Shown one piece after another: positions 45,705-57,745 of a stretch of 64,000 nucleotides of DNA; position 1 is the stretch's first letter; every line of letters starts with the position of its first letter. The notes beneath the pieces are model-generated. The model was not told the origin of the DNA, made no database searches, and was given only the letters and a program-made list of their open reading frames with translations. Source of the stretch: Linanthus parryae (taxonomy: Eukaryota; Streptophyta; Magnoliopsida; Ericales; Polemoniaceae); the NCBI GenBank assembly GCA_023055425.1, contig JALGPY010000010.1, positions 54,101,665 to 54,165,664 on the forward strand, written 5' to 3'. Both the position numbers and the translations under genes were made by a program.

Positions 45705-46481
45705 CTCCAAATGATTTCAGTGACTTGACAAAGCCGCAGGAAGGAAAATGAACTGAAAGACAAAGATATATCTTCTCTTTCCATATGTTTTTTCTACTTC
45801 TGCGTGGCACTTGCATCAATATAGGAGGTAATATTGCATTTTTTTATGTGGACTTTGTAGTTCCACGAATTAGGTGAACAACTGCAGTGTACCTATCTTT
45901 CTATCGAGGATCAAGTCTATTAGATATAGAATTCAAATCTGGGGTAATTTTATACTGTATTACATGTGAACCAAGCATGGTAACTAGGCTGATCCTGTCC
46001 AAACCATATCCTTCGCCATCCCTATCCTCAAGTACTGCCTTAGTGTGAACTTTTTTTTATTTTAAGTTGCCACTTAGGATAGTGTGAAAAAAGTATGTGA
46101 CACAAAAGTTCAAAAAAAAGAGTTGTACGAGTCTAGTAAAATAAATTGACGTTATTATAAACTCAGTGATGTGACAGCTTTGTTGTTTATACCTTGTAAC
46201 TAACAAAAAAAATATAATTATAATTGAAAAATATTGTCATTTTCATGTTTTAAGGAAGAAAAAAAAGACTCAAAAAATCTCAACAATCCCAACTTTTTTT
46301 TTGAAATACATCAATCCCAACTTTTTTCTTCTACCAACTTACCATTACAAATTCAAAATCCACTCAAAAAAGATCACACAAACCTTTAGAAAAATTCCAA
46401 AAAACAAAAAATAAATTTTGAACTAAAATCTACAAAAAGGCTCACACCAAACTAAACAATTTCTTCATATGCATCGAAGGT
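45705..46481. repeat. Array blocks Z, part of Y, and W (first copy)
   Basis: 45705-45895 (Z) and 45895-45990 (start of Y) match 57742-58005. 45989-46476 (W) matches 56075-56571 and 59394-59640. The sequence is non-coding and A/T-rich with many A-runs. It ends at the AAGGT target copy of the LARD. Confidence 0.75.
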
Positions 46482-48060
46482 TGATAACTCTCTTTTAGGA
46501 GTTATTATTATACTTTCTTAGTACTTTTATTCGGCTTATTTCACATGATTTATATGTTATATTTTCACAAACATGTGAATTTGACGATTTATAAGCCTAA
46601 GAGTGAAAAGTTGTGTTTCTAGCTTATTTGAGCATGTTTTCTTTCATATTTGCGATGATAATTGCACGGGTTGTTTAGTGTTGTGTATCTCAGGTAGAAT
46701 ATGTGCACTGGAGCTTATGTGGGGCTTGGAGATGCTTGGAATGGAGCTAGATGAAGAGGAGAAAAGGAGACGCAAAAACGAAGCAAAGTTGGAAAAGTCA
46801 CACAGGATCAGCCTGCACTCTTTTCGATGCTCAGGAAAATAGACAAAGAATTTTGGAGCAAGGCCAGCGAAATTGGAAAGTAGACATCCGTAGCTTTCCA
46901 ACGTTATATGGTAGGCCCGAATAAGAGTCCGTATGAGGGAGATACAGCCCGCACAAGATCAGCAAATAATTCTGTCCAACAATTACAAACTAGAGGGGCT
47001 TAAGTGCCATTTCGGCCAAATTACATTAAAAATCGTGCCCAGGCAGTAAAGAACGACTCTCTGACCTAAAAAACACAGAGGGGAGCAGCGGGAGAAGAGG
47101 GAGGAAGGCTAGGAGAGACGAGGATCATGGAGAACAACGCCGGAGTCGCGGGAACGCGAATTTCGTCACGAGTTTGACTATCCCTCCTATCTTTTCTATC
47201 GTTTCTCACTACAATGAACTTGTTAGCTATTATTTTCAGCATATTTGAGTAGTTTTCTTGGCTAGGCTCTATGGAGAGCCTAGGTTTTTGTTAGACACCG
47301 TCCCGGATTTGTTTGTTTGATTCACGCTTATGGATTCACGTTATTGATTAATTTTCTTCTCTATTGGTGTATTGTTGACCTAGAACTATTGACACGTTTT
47401 AGGTAGGATATGAATGATGAATAGAGATGTCTTTGATCCAATACGTTTATCTTAGCTTAAAGTAATAGTGAATTTGCTTCTATTAGTAATCTTGTTCTTA
47501 ATTTTATTCTACCTGACAGGTGAAGATTGATTAGCTTATGAATCTAGGATTGAAAGCAACCACGTATCGTGATGGACTGGAAGGAGAAACGTTAGGGTTG
47601 GATCAAAACGTAGGATTTTTCTTAATGCTTGTTAGGTGATATAGTTTATGGATCGACAGATGACGACTATTGAATCTAACATAGGCTTACATGAGATCGA
47701 AAGAAGATTGTGAGCAGTTATTCATCGTTACGTGTTTCAAAGCAATATTCGAAATTGTCTACTGCCCTAGGTGATCCATAGATCGCCTAGTCTTTCTTCT
47801 TATTTAATCAAACCTTGTTTAATTATAAAAATCCAAAAATATTGTCTTTTAGTTAGTTTAATACAGTCACTTGATTGGGGGTGAAAAATTATCTAATCAA
47901 CAACTTTCTTCCTGTTATTTCAATTACACTCTTTAGATTTAATCTCTAAATTAACAATAAACCTACTATCTGTCCTTGTGGGTTCGACAACCTGAGTTTC
48001 AATACTCAATCTTTATTACTTCGACCGTGCACTTGCGTATACACGTAAGAAATCGTGTCA
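46482..48060 (+). repeat. 5' LTR of the LARD
   Basis: Pairs with 52346-53888. It keeps about 90 bp (near 46995-47085) missing from the 3' LTR, and lacks about 45 bp (near 47510) and about 20 bp (near 47712) that the 3' LTR keeps. Confidence 0.9.
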
Positions 48061-48066
48061 AGTTTT

Positions 48067-48084
48067 TGGCGCCGTTGCCGGGGA
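48067..48084 (+). other. Primer-binding site (tRNA-Asp type) of the LARD
   Basis: TGGCGCCGTTGCCGGGGA is complementary to the 3' end of plant tRNA-Asp with its CCA tail, as I recall that tRNA. Confidence 0.88.
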
Positions 48085-48119
48085 CAGTGGTTTATAGTTA
48101 ATTAGAAATCAGTTTAGGG

Positions 48120-48172
48120 AGTTTATTTTTATTTATTTATTTCTTTATTTATTTATTTATTTATTATCTATT
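48120..48172 (+). repeat. TTTA microsatellite
   Basis: Imperfect tandem TTTA/TTTC tetranucleotides lie in the LARD leader. Confidence 0.8.
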
Positions 48173-48226
48173 CTTATCACCTCACGGTATTGCTTGAGAT
48201 CTTTGGTGTGCAGGTTATCTAAAAGC

Positions 48227-48954
48227 ATGGGGGATGAGAAAGATCATCGTTTTGCGAGCATAATTGAAGTATGCAACCTTGCGTGTTAGAAAATAGTGAA
48301 GGAGGGTCATGTGGATGGCACTAGAGAGAGGGTAGCCATGGAGATAGAACGTTATAAAATTCGTCCTAATGACCCGGGACCTCTCACTGAGCTAGTGTTC
48401 TTCCTTGGTTGGATGCATGAGGAGATGATCCCAAATGTTGAAGAATGGAAGCAACGAGCAACAAAGTTAGGAATGGAGATTACACTTGTGGACGCACAAC
48501 CCGGTCTCTATTCGAATGTAGAAGATGCTCCAAGCTTCACGAAGTTGAAAGAAGAGCATGATGAGCCAATTTGTATCCCAACGTGTCCAAACATAGCGTC
48601 ATGGCTCGAGTCAAGTATGGGGAGAAGCATAATGCGGTTTTTAGTGAGATTGAAAGTTGTCTTCAAGGAATCAATGTTGATGAGCTCGACACTCCAGTCA
48701 AAAATTTGATGGAGCATCTCGAGTTTGAGATCATTGAAGATGAAAAAGATGTCGAGATTGAATTTTTCGATGATTCGGGTGCTTCAAACCAAGGAGGCGA
48801 AGAAATTCAATCAATCTCAGACTTTATGAGTCGCAGCTTGAAACTACAAAGATATCGCCATTTGAGAAGACGGACAAGGAGGACATTAATATCTTCTCAC
48901 AACATGGGAGACTTGAGATTATTAGTGAAATCATTATTTTGTCGATTCTCATGA
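48227..48954 (+). pseudogene. Unknown ORF of the LARD, broken
   Basis: The frame from ATG 48227 (MGDEKDHRFAS) is interrupted by a TAG at 48287-48289 and is then open to 48709. A frame change near 48590 would join it to the block 48571-48954, giving an acidic, alpha-helix-rich product. Motifs include LVFFLGWMHEEMIP and VKNLMEHLEFEI. I do not recognise a Gag, CCHC or enzyme motif. It may be a LARD-specific protein or a captured sequence. Confidence 0.45.
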
Positions 48955-50124
48955 ATTGGAAGAAGAAGAAGTTTTCGGAGAGCTTTCACTTTTACAACAT
49001 GAGTTCATCGTTATTGAGTTCTGCAATCCTTGTGAGAGCTTGTTCTTGCTCAATTGAGAAGAAAGTAAAAGAAAAAAGTGGTGGAAGAAGAAGAAGTGGA
49101 GATAAAAACGGGATAGCGATGCATACTTCTCGTGTCGTACTTAATTTTGGCGAGCTCTTTGTGTTCATGTGTGTTGCGGAATTGGTATTGCGCTTGGTAC
49201 ATGCTGGTGGTGATGAATACCTGGAGTTTACAAGGGCTACGGGAGGCAAGTGCAGATTTAGCAAGAGTTGGAAATGTCATTTGAGACCCCGTTTGGGTGG
49301 TTTTGAGCATCAGGGGAGGCACATGCAGTTTCCCAGAGTTCAGAAAACTGCACCGGTACCCCCAGCGTTGCAACACAGTGTTGCAACGTCAATCACCCTC
49401 TTGCAGCTTCTCTCTTTCTCTGTTGATCTCTATAAACACAGAAGCTTATGTGACAGTCTGGTATACGAGAGCCAACAAAGAACCCAGCCGAACCTCATCT
49501 CCGACACCACTCATCTCCGCCCTCTCTGATAACCGCAATCGGCAATTGGATTCTCGACTGCTGAATCGCCAATCAAGAGAACCCAGAAACAAAAACACCC
49601 CATCGAGCTCTCTGCTTTCAATCACCGCCCCACACCTCAGCAACACATCGCCGCCTTCTTCTTCACCCTCTCAACCAACGAAACCCGCCTCCCTCGAACA
49701 GAACACCTCCAATCCTCCATGGATTCCGACTGCCGAACCTCCACTATCTCCTCTACGATACAACCACCAGACCAATATCAATTCGAACCCTCAACCTTCA
49801 AATCCACCTCGACCTTCTCCGACAGAAATCAACGCAGCCAACTCCACAACCAATTTCGACCAAGTAACCCCCCATCATCGCCCCCGTCGATTCCAATTAG
49901 CGCTCTCACCGCCCTCACAACCCATCGCCTTATAACCCCGGTGAATATAACCCAGAAACAATCCGAACCACCTCTCAATCAATCACGTTATCTGTTATTT
50001 CAGCCACTGATGACCTCCAACCGGATCCCCTATCAATCGATTGACATCCCTCTCTCTATGCCAAGAACTCAAAACTTAAAAAACACATACCTAAGCCACC
50101 ACCGCTGCTATCATTGACCTCTGA
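48955..50124 (+). other. LARD interior with C-rich, Pro/Ser-rich frames
   Basis: From about 49490 to 50100 the plus strand is strongly C-rich and G-poor, giving Pro/Ser/Thr-rich translations in several frames (for example 49297-49935). This is composition-driven, so I do not call a gene. The tone resembles a transcribed leader or captured exon, but nothing is recognised. Confidence 0.4.
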
Positions 50125-50439
50125 TTCGACCGATGCGAGTCACAGCAACAACAACCCAGAAGCCTCCATCTTCTCCGACAGAAAATAACGCAGCTGAATC
50201 CCCTGTTCACTGAGACTCCCATCTTCATCACATCCCCAATTGAAAGCCACCAACCCAGTACACTAGAACAGAGGAACCCAATCGGAAAAAGAAAAAAAAA
50301 AAGAAAAGATGAAGAAGAAAGAAATAAAGTGCTTCAGTGGGATGCCAATTCTCAGTACTACTGGGTTGTGCATAAAATTGTTGCAGATGGGTTGACTGAA
50401 GAAGAATTTGTTGTTCTCTCAAAGAAATTGACACAATAG
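50125..50439 (+). other. Open frame without ATG in the LARD, Lys-rich then WVVH motif
   Basis: The 105 codons between stops have protein-like composition: a KRKKKRKDEEE stretch followed by WDANSQYYWVVHKIVADG and EEEFVVLSKKL, ending at TAG 50437-50439. There is no start codon, so it may be an exon of captured host sequence or a remnant of an element protein. Function unknown. Confidence 0.35.
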
Positions 50440-52345
50440 GGGCCACACCAGAAAGGGGATTATGCTGAAAAATTGACCGGGAAATGCAATATTTGACGAA
50501 GCAATCGACCCCGGTGTGCTACTGCACACACGACCGCCATGGGAGCTCGCATTAACGCACGTACGCAATGTGAGTTCGGGGATTCTTCGTTCCTTCTTTT
50601 TCTCGTCAGCAACAACAGATCAATCAACCTCGGTGTGTTTTACGCGCTCGACCGCAATGAGATTAGCATTGTCGCGCACAATGTTTGCTTGGGGATTGTT
50701 CTTTCTATCTCAGTCAGCACATATCGGATTTCGTCCCCGACCTTGTGTCGGTTGTGAGCACTCTTTTCTCTCTCTTTACTTACCGTTTAGGCACATCGTA
50801 CTTGCTCAAGGATTTTGTTTTTAGAATTCTAGGATTTTACTTGAGTACTTGCTTATTTTCGGTACACACAACATGTTCATGTGCACGTAGCTTGAATTAA
50901 ATTTAAATTTATTGTAGCTACCTTCTGGTGTCATGACTTTGACTCCGAGTAGATCTGGCGCCCCGAGTTCTCTGTTTTATCTCTAAATTCATTGAGGACA
51001 ACGAAGCACTCAAGTGTGGGGGGATTTTTAGCTATTTGCTAGCCAAGTCCGTGTCTGCATCGCCAGTTACATTTAGATTAGAATATGTCGTATTGTGAGT
51101 CAATGTAGTACTTGTAGTCCGGGTCGTATTTTAATATATTGTTGTATTGTGCTTAGTTTTAGTATAGTTTATGTTTAGATTGCACTTTTACTTTATTGAT
51201 TCCCCCTACCCAATTGTCTTGTGGTTAGTCGAGTTGGCCAAAATCATATAGAGTTTAGGAAAATATGAAAAAAATTAAAAAAATATAGAAAAATCCTAAA
51301 AATTGAAAATTTGAGAAAGGGCAACTTAAGACCTAGAAACCGAAGAGAATCCAGTGAAAGAGCTCATGAGAGTAGGAAGCACCATAGTAAGGATACTTTA
51401 ATTCTAGTATTTGTGCGCAAGTCTCACGACAGGATGTCGCGGGTATTCGGGAATAGTGAAAGTAGATAACGGGCATACTTTTGACTTCTTTAGTGTGCTA
51501 GGAGGATTTAGTCTCTAGGTGGTTGAATAATCCGTTTCCCGTGGAAACTTGTGGACTCGTGGAATTTGGGGTGGACCTTCGTGTAGAGCCGGTTTCATGT
51601 GGTACGAGTCTTCGGCCTAAGCGAAGCCGGGGAGCGTACACCACCATCCCTTAAGGTGGTTCCAAGAGAAAATCCTAAAAAGCCCAAACTCTTAAGCTCT
51701 AATGCACGGTTGTAAAAACAGTGGAGGAAATAAAAGAAAAAAGAAAAATCTGAAAGAAAAAAGTTGAGCTTCAAGGAGAAACAACCTAATGTGCTTCCCT
51801 TTGCGCGGAAAATTTGGATTCAATCCAATGTAGGGTTAAGAGGGAAACTAAAGTCAAGCCGTATTACACAGGAGTTGTGTCTCCCGTCAATGGGATAATT
51901 TGCATTTCAAAAGCAATAACGGCTAAGAGGGTCTGAAAACCTCAAATGACTTGGCGAAGAAAGACCACTTAGTAACTTGAGATGCCTAGACCCTCCGAGT
52001 CAAAAGACGTGTCGTATCTTGTTTGGTTTGGTGGATGTTTGGGGACGCCTTAGTGAGTTTGCGCATAGGATCATCATATATCATTTCTTGCTACGGATCG
52101 TGAAATTTCAAAGTGAGCTTGTGAGGATTTGATGATTTCGGTTTATGATAGAGAGGTTTCCCAATCTCGGAAAAAGAAGAAAAAATTGTGTTATTTTAGA
52201 TTTTTGCATTGACTATAATCAAGTTTCATTGTAGTTAGCTCATGTAGTTGCATAGTCATGAGTCGTGTGGAGTCGTTTGCGTCTTGAGTCGGCTAGTAAA
52301 TAGTGGTTTTACTCGGGACGAGCAAAAGGTAAGTGTCGGGGTATC
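50440..52345 (+). other. LARD interior, non-coding, to the 3' LTR
   Basis: No coding signal is supported. It contains a CAAGTGTGGGGGG purine tract near 51011-51026, typical of gypsy-type 3' regions, an A-rich stretch near 51260-51310, and a GTAAGTGTCGGGGTATC purine-rich end just before the LTR that may be the plus-strand primer. Confidence 0.5.
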
Positions 52346-53888
52346 TGATAACTCTCTTTTAAGAGTTATTATTATACTTTCTTAGTACTTGTATTAGGCT
52401 TATTTCACATGATTTATATGTTATATTTTCACAAATATGTGGATTTGACGATTTATAAGCCTAAGAGTGAAAAGTTGTGTTTCTAGCTTATTTGAACATG
52501 TTTTCTCTCATATTTGCGATGATAATTGCACGGGTTGTTTAGTGTTGTATATCTCAGGTAGAATAGGTGCAATGGAGCTTATGTGGGGCTTGGAGATGCT
52601 TGGAATGGAGCTAGATGAAGAGGAGAAAAGGAGACGCAAAAATGAAGAAAAGTTGGAAAAGTCACACAGGACCATCCTGCACTCTTTCGATGATCAGGAA
52701 AATCTACAAATAATTTTGGAGCAAGGCCTGCGTCATTGGAAAGTAGACACCCGTAGCTTTCTAACGATATATGGTAGGCTCGAATACGAGTCTGTATGTG
52801 GGAGATACAGCCCGCTCAAGATCAGCAAATAATTCTATCTGGGAATTACAAACTGGAGGGAAGCAGCGGGAGAAGAGGGAGGAAGGCTAGGAGAGACGAG
52901 GATCATGGAGAACAATGTCGGAGTCACCCGAACACGAATTTCGTCACGAGTTTGACTATCCCTCCTATCTTTTCTATCTTTTCTCAATACAATGAACATG
53001 TTAGCTATTATTTTCAGCATATTTGAGTAGTTTTCTTGGCTAGGCCTAGGGTTTTGTTAGACACCATCCCGGATTTGTTTGTTTGATTCACGCTTATGGA
53101 TTCACGTTATTGATTAATTTTCATCTCTATTGGTGTATTGTTGACCTAGAACTATTGACACGTTTTAGGTAGGATATGAATGATGAATAGAGATGTCTTT
53201 GATCAAATACGTTTATCTTAGCTTAAGTAATAGTGAATTTGCTTCTTCTAGTAATCTTGTTCTTAATTTTATGCTACCTTAGCGTCATGAACTAGGGTAT
53301 CTACTTGGTGAAAGATTGATGGACTGACAGGTGAAGATTGATTAGCTTATGAATCTAGGATTGCTAGCAACCCCGTATCGTGATGGACTGGAAGGAGAAA
53401 TGTTAGGGTTGGATCAAAACGTAGGATAATTCTTAATGCTTGTTAGGTGATATAGTTTATGGATCGACAGATGACGACTATTGAATCTAACATAGGCTTA
53501 CATGAGATCGAAAGAAGATTGTGAGTAGCTAAACGTGATCAAGAGCATATTCATCGTTACGTGTTTCAAAGCAATATCCGAAATTGTCTACTGCCCTAGG
53601 TGATCCATAGATCGCCTAGTCTTTCTTCTTATTTAATCAAACCTTGTTTAATTATAAAAATCCAAAAATATTGTCTTTTAGTTAGTTTAATACAGTCACT
53701 TGATTGGGGGTGACAAATTCTCAAATCAACGACTTTCTTCCTGTTATTTCAATTACACTCTTTAGATTTAATCTCTAATTAACAATAAACCTACTATCTG
53801 TCCTTGTGGGTTCGACAACCTTAGTTTCAATACTCACTCTTTATTACTTCGAACGTGCACTTGCGTATACACGTAAGAAATCATGTCA
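52346..53888 (+). repeat. 3' LTR of the LARD
   Basis: It starts with an 8-bp perfect inverted pair, ATAACTCT and AGAGTTAT, around a 6-base loop; the 5' copy has one mismatch. It ends ATGTCA and is followed by AAAGT and array block X. Confidence 0.9.
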
Positions 53889-54470
53889 AAAGTATAGAAG
53901 AAGATGGCATGATTTGGCTACCAAAATTTGGTTTTGGTTTGGTTCGATGTGTTTGGTTTGGCCCCAACGAGTTTGACTTGGTCTTCAATGGGGCATTTTT
54001 GTTGACGTATGGAGTAAATGCTTCGTCTACTTTTAGCATCACAAGTCTGACTTGTAGTGTTCGTCTTTTTCCGGTTTTTGTTCTCTTTTGTGGTGAAACA
54101 TTTTGCAAGTCTCTTCGGTGTTGCTGCTACAGATTCATGTCTACTCTTCTTGGGTTTGGAATGACTACATGGGTGGCTGTTGTCCAAGCACTCTTGGCTC
54201 TTGGTGTTGTAGAATGCTTCATAGCTACAGTTTTTTATTACTCACTTGTGTTGTGCTTTTGTAGTTCTAGTAGTTGGTAGTTCTTTAGTCTGGACAATTT
54301 CTAAGGGATCGCTGAACAGGGGTTTTGAGTGAAACCTCTGCATCCTCCTCCGCATCGTCACCGTTCACATTCAGAGCTCTTCATCGCTATCACAAGGTTA
54401 TAATTTTATCTCTATCACCATCATGATCACCATAGCAAGGTCATAATCTTCATCGCCATCTTTGTATCGA
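53889..54470. repeat. Array block X (first copy)
   Basis: Matches 56572-57150 at high identity. One copy has a 124-codon plus-strand Cys/Leu-rich frame, but the second copy breaks it in several places, so I do not support a gene. Confidence 0.75.
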
Positions 54471-54873
54471 GGATAAAGTCTATTAGATATAGAATTAAAA
54501 TATGGGGTCATTTTCTACTGTATTACATGTGAACCAAGCATGGTAACTAAGTAGTATAAAGTGACTTCTCTCCTGAAAAAAATTTAGTATGCAATGTGTA
54601 TGGCTTGTGGATTCAGAGGTTTAAGGTGGCTTAGGAAATTTTTGTGTAGCTGGGACACTTCCTTGCTCATGATTTTGGAAATATGACTTTTTTTTCATTT
54701 GTTAGAACCAAGCCACTTGCAAGTTTTGGTTATGTTTGCCAAACCAGGATTTTCATTCGTTACTCGAATTTTCATTTACAAGGGAGTTCATACAAGAGAG
54801 CTTGTATTATAGAGAAGAGAGCTTACAACTTCCTATGATAGGTTGGAGCAAATGAGTCCCTCTATATTTATAC
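54471..54873 (-). repeat. Array block Y (first copy), LTR-like, interrupted
   Basis: Matches 57150-57560 and 57930-58336. On the minus strand the block carries a TATAAATA-type word followed by a transcript-leader-like stretch, so it may be an LTR of an unidentified element in minus orientation. It ends in ATTTATAC, the left target copy of the DNA transposon. Confidence 0.6.
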
Positions 54874-55746
54874 CATAGTTAGTAAAATACGGGACGGAAA
54901 TAAATCGTGGTACGGTACGTACGTGTATTATACGATTTTATGTTAAAAATACGTTAGTAAAAATTCGGCTTAAAAATACGGAATTTGATTAATTCGAGTA
55001 TTATATACGTACGTGTATAATTTACATACTAGTTATTCATTCGGAATTAAAAATACGGGTGCATTTCTTAGTATTTTTGCATATATAATGAGTTATCTTT
55101 GTCCCACATTGCAATATTTTCATATGTTTATCAAATATTTAATTTGTAAAGCATGTACTCATTTGTTTATAATTTTTGATAAATATACTATTTACTCATG
55201 ACTAACACATTACTTACATAAAATAATATCAAAATATTTTTGATCAAAACTTCTATAAAAAAGCTACTGCGCATTCCCTAATCTTAAGCCTTAATTATTT
55301 TCAAAATTAATAGTATAACACATAAGACTCAAGATGCATACACATGCAGATATATAGCTATTTCAAAATACTTTTACAGTTTTATAATAAATACTTGTAA
55401 ATCTTTATACTAATAAATATTTATAATAAAGAAAATATTATTCTTTACACTGTTATTCTTTAAAAAAAATTATAATAAATAAATAGTAAGAAAATATTTA
55501 ATAATAACTAATTACTATAACTGATTATATTTTTGATGACAATATATTCGCTGCAATTTTGTATGGAAGAAGTTTTATTCGGAAGTATTATACGTTAAAA
55601 CGTTAAATACGAGTATTAAACTTTTTTGGTCAAAAGTTCGAGTATTTTTCATTAGGTCCAGCAATAATACGAAATACGGAAGTATTTTTCATTTATACGT
55701 ACGGACGGGTATTAAACGGAAAAATTCGGAGTATTTACTAACTAGG
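54874..55746. mobile_element. hAT-like non-autonomous DNA transposon (873 bp)
   Basis: It splits block Y with an exact 8-bp duplication, ATTTATAC (54866-54873, 55747-55754). The ends are inverted: CATAGTTAGTAAAATAC on the left and the complement of CCTAGTTAGTAAATAC on the right. The interior is very AT-rich with many TACGTACG-like words and no coding potential. An 8-bp duplication with short inverted ends is typical of hAT elements. The uninterrupted target is visible in the Y copies at about 57540-57575 and 58320-58345. Confidence 0.85.
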
Positions 55747-55785
55747 ATTTATACAAGGCCTTCCCCCATGGAAGGGTCTAGATAA
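55747..55785 (-). repeat. Remainder of array block Y (first copy)
   Basis: Continues Y after the transposon up to GGGTCTAG, then changes abruptly to RT sequence. Confidence 0.6.
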
Positions 55786-56074
55786 CAACCAGAAATATTG
55801 TCGACTTAAGAAATCCCTATGCGGTCTAAAACAGGCTCCAAAGCAATGGCATGAGAAATTCAATAACGTCATGAAAAATCATGGATTTCGAACAAACGAT
55901 ATAAAATTATAGATGTAAAGTGTATATTAATCCAATTATGATTCTAATTAATAATATTTTTTGGCTAGATTAACTTAAAATACTGTTGGCCATGATCTGA
56001 TGGATAATCTGATTCGAATCTTGCAAAATCATGTTCGAACCCAATCTGATCCCAAACCTTGTGGATAAAATTTG
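55786..56074 (+). pseudogene. Copia RT fragment and its 3' flank (copy II)
   Basis: A 45-codon RT piece (KYCRLKKSLCGLKQAPKQWH) ends in stops. It and the flank up to 56074 match 59105-59393 closely, so the two share one origin. The family differs from elements 1, 2, N1 and N2. Confidence 0.8.
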
Positions 56075-57150
56075 AATCTAGGCTGATCATGTCCAAACTT
56101 GATCCGTCGCCATCCCTATCCTCAAGTACTGCCTTAGTGTGAACTTTTTTATTTTTAGCTGTCGCTTACGATAGTGTGAAAAAAGTATGTGATGCGAAAG
56201 TTCAATAAAAGAGTTGTACGAGTGTAGTAAAAAAAACCGGCGTTGTTATAAACTTAGTGATGTGACAGTTTTGTTGATTATACTCTTGTAACTAACAAAA
56301 TAGATATAATCATAATTGAAAAATATTATCATTTTCATGTTTTAAGGAAGGAAAAAAAGGCTCAAAAAATCTCATCAATCCCAACTTTTTTATTGAAATA
56401 CATAAATCCCAACTATTTTCTTCTGCAACCTTACCATTACAAATTCAAAATCCACTCAAAAAAGATCACACAAACCTTTAGAAAACGTCCAAAAAGCCAA
56501 AAGATAAATTTTGAACTAAAATATACAAAAAGGCTCACACCAAACTCACCCATTTCTTCATATGCATCGAAGGTATAGAAGAAGATGGCATGATTTGGCT
56601 ACCAAAACTTGGTTTTGTTTTGGTTCGGTGTGTTTGGTTTGGCCCCCAACGAGTTTGACTTGGTCTTCAATGGGACATTGTTTGTTGGCATATGGAGTAA
56701 ATGCTTCTTCTACTTTTTCTGTGTCACAAGTCTGAATTGGAGTGTTCTTCTTTTTCCGGTTTTGGTTCTCTTTTGTGGTGAACCACTTTGCAATTCTCTT
56801 CGGTGTTGCTGCTACAGATTCATGTCCACTCTTCTTGGGTTTGGAAATCACTACGTGGGTGGCTGTTGTCCAAGCACTCTTGTCTCTTGGTGTTGTAGAA
56901 TGCTTCATAGCGACAGACTTTTATTGCGCACTTGTGTTGTGCTCTTGCAGTTCTAGTAGTTGGTATTTCTTTAGTCTCGACAATTTCGAAGAGATCGCTG
57001 AACAAGAGTTTTGAGTGAAACCTCTGCATCCTCCTCAACATCGTTACCGTTCATATTCACAGCTCTTCATCGCCATCACAAGGTTATAGCTTTACATCTA
57101 TCACCATCATGATCACCATCACAAGGTTATAGTCTTCATCGCCATCTTTC
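56075..57150. repeat. Array blocks W and X (second copy)
   Basis: W at 56075-56571 and X at 56572-57150 are contiguous here, without the LARD. The join at 56561-56590 is the empty site of the LARD. Confidence 0.85.
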
Positions 57151-57745
57151 TATGGAGGATCAAGTCTATTAGATATAGAATTAAAATCTGGGGTCATTTT
57201 CTACTGTATTACATGTGAACCAAGCATGGTAACTAAGCAGTATAAAGTGACATCTCTCCTAATTCTTTTAGTACGCAATGTGTATTGCTTTTGGATTCAG
57301 AGGTTTAAACTGGCTTAGGCAACTTTTGTGTAGTTGGGACACTTCCTTGCTCATGATTTTGGAAATATGACTTTTTTTTATTTGTTAGAACCAAAACCAC
57401 TTGCAAGTTTTGGTTATGTTTTCCAAACCAGGATTTTCATTCGTTACTCGAATTTTCATTTACAAGAGAGTTCATACAAGAGAGCTTGTATTATAGAGAA
57501 GAGAGCTTAAGACTTCCTATGATGGGTTGGAGCAAATGAGCCCCTTTATATTTAAACAAGGCCTTCCCCCATGGAGGGTCTAGAGATGATCAAATTCTAA
57601 CGGCTAGGATCGAAAGCCTACAAGAAGAGTATTGCTCATCCATCCGAGGAAGTAGTGCTCACTGATTTCTGGTACACCAATCAGAAATACCGGACATTCA
57701 CGAGAAAACAGTTATTGGATCGGCGAATTCCTCGAAATGATTTCA
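57131..57745 (-). repeat. Array block Y (second copy)
   Basis: Full-length Y, about 0.6 kb, extending past the point where the first copy is cut. It has a minus-strand TTTAAATATAAA word near 57546-57557. It is followed by Z. Confidence 0.65.

Larger units (their letters stand above)
46482..53888 (+). mobile_element. Pol-less LTR retrotransposon (LARD-type), tRNA-Asp-type primer site
   Basis: This 7.4-kb element has LTRs 46482-48060 and 52346-53888 starting TGATAACTC and ending TGTCA, and a PBS at 48067-48084. Flanking 5 bp are AAGGT left and AAAGT right, an imperfect duplication. The 4.3-kb interior has no protease, integrase or RT motif on either strand. The tRNA-Asp-type PBS is common in Ty3/gypsy Athila/Tat groups, so the helper is probably of that type (inference). 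The empty target is preserved at about 56561-56603. Confidence 0.9.

Noticed and set aside
46603..46842. Frame in the LARD LTR, also at 52467-52832
   Set aside because: The shared start reflects LTR duplication; the frames end differently because of indels.
49297..49935. 212-codon Pro/Ser-rich frame in the LARD
   Set aside because: Strong C-richness keeps several frames open at once; no domain is recognised.
53855..54280. Cys/Leu-rich 141-codon frame in block X
   Set aside because: The second copy (56572-57150) breaks the frame, so there is no sign of constraint.
55013..55201. 62-codon frame in the hAT-like element
   Set aside because: AT-rich, low-complexity and without homology; the element looks non-coding.
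56558..56908. Minus-strand 116-codon Lys-rich frame in block X
   Set aside because: Broken in the other copy and lacking a known motif.
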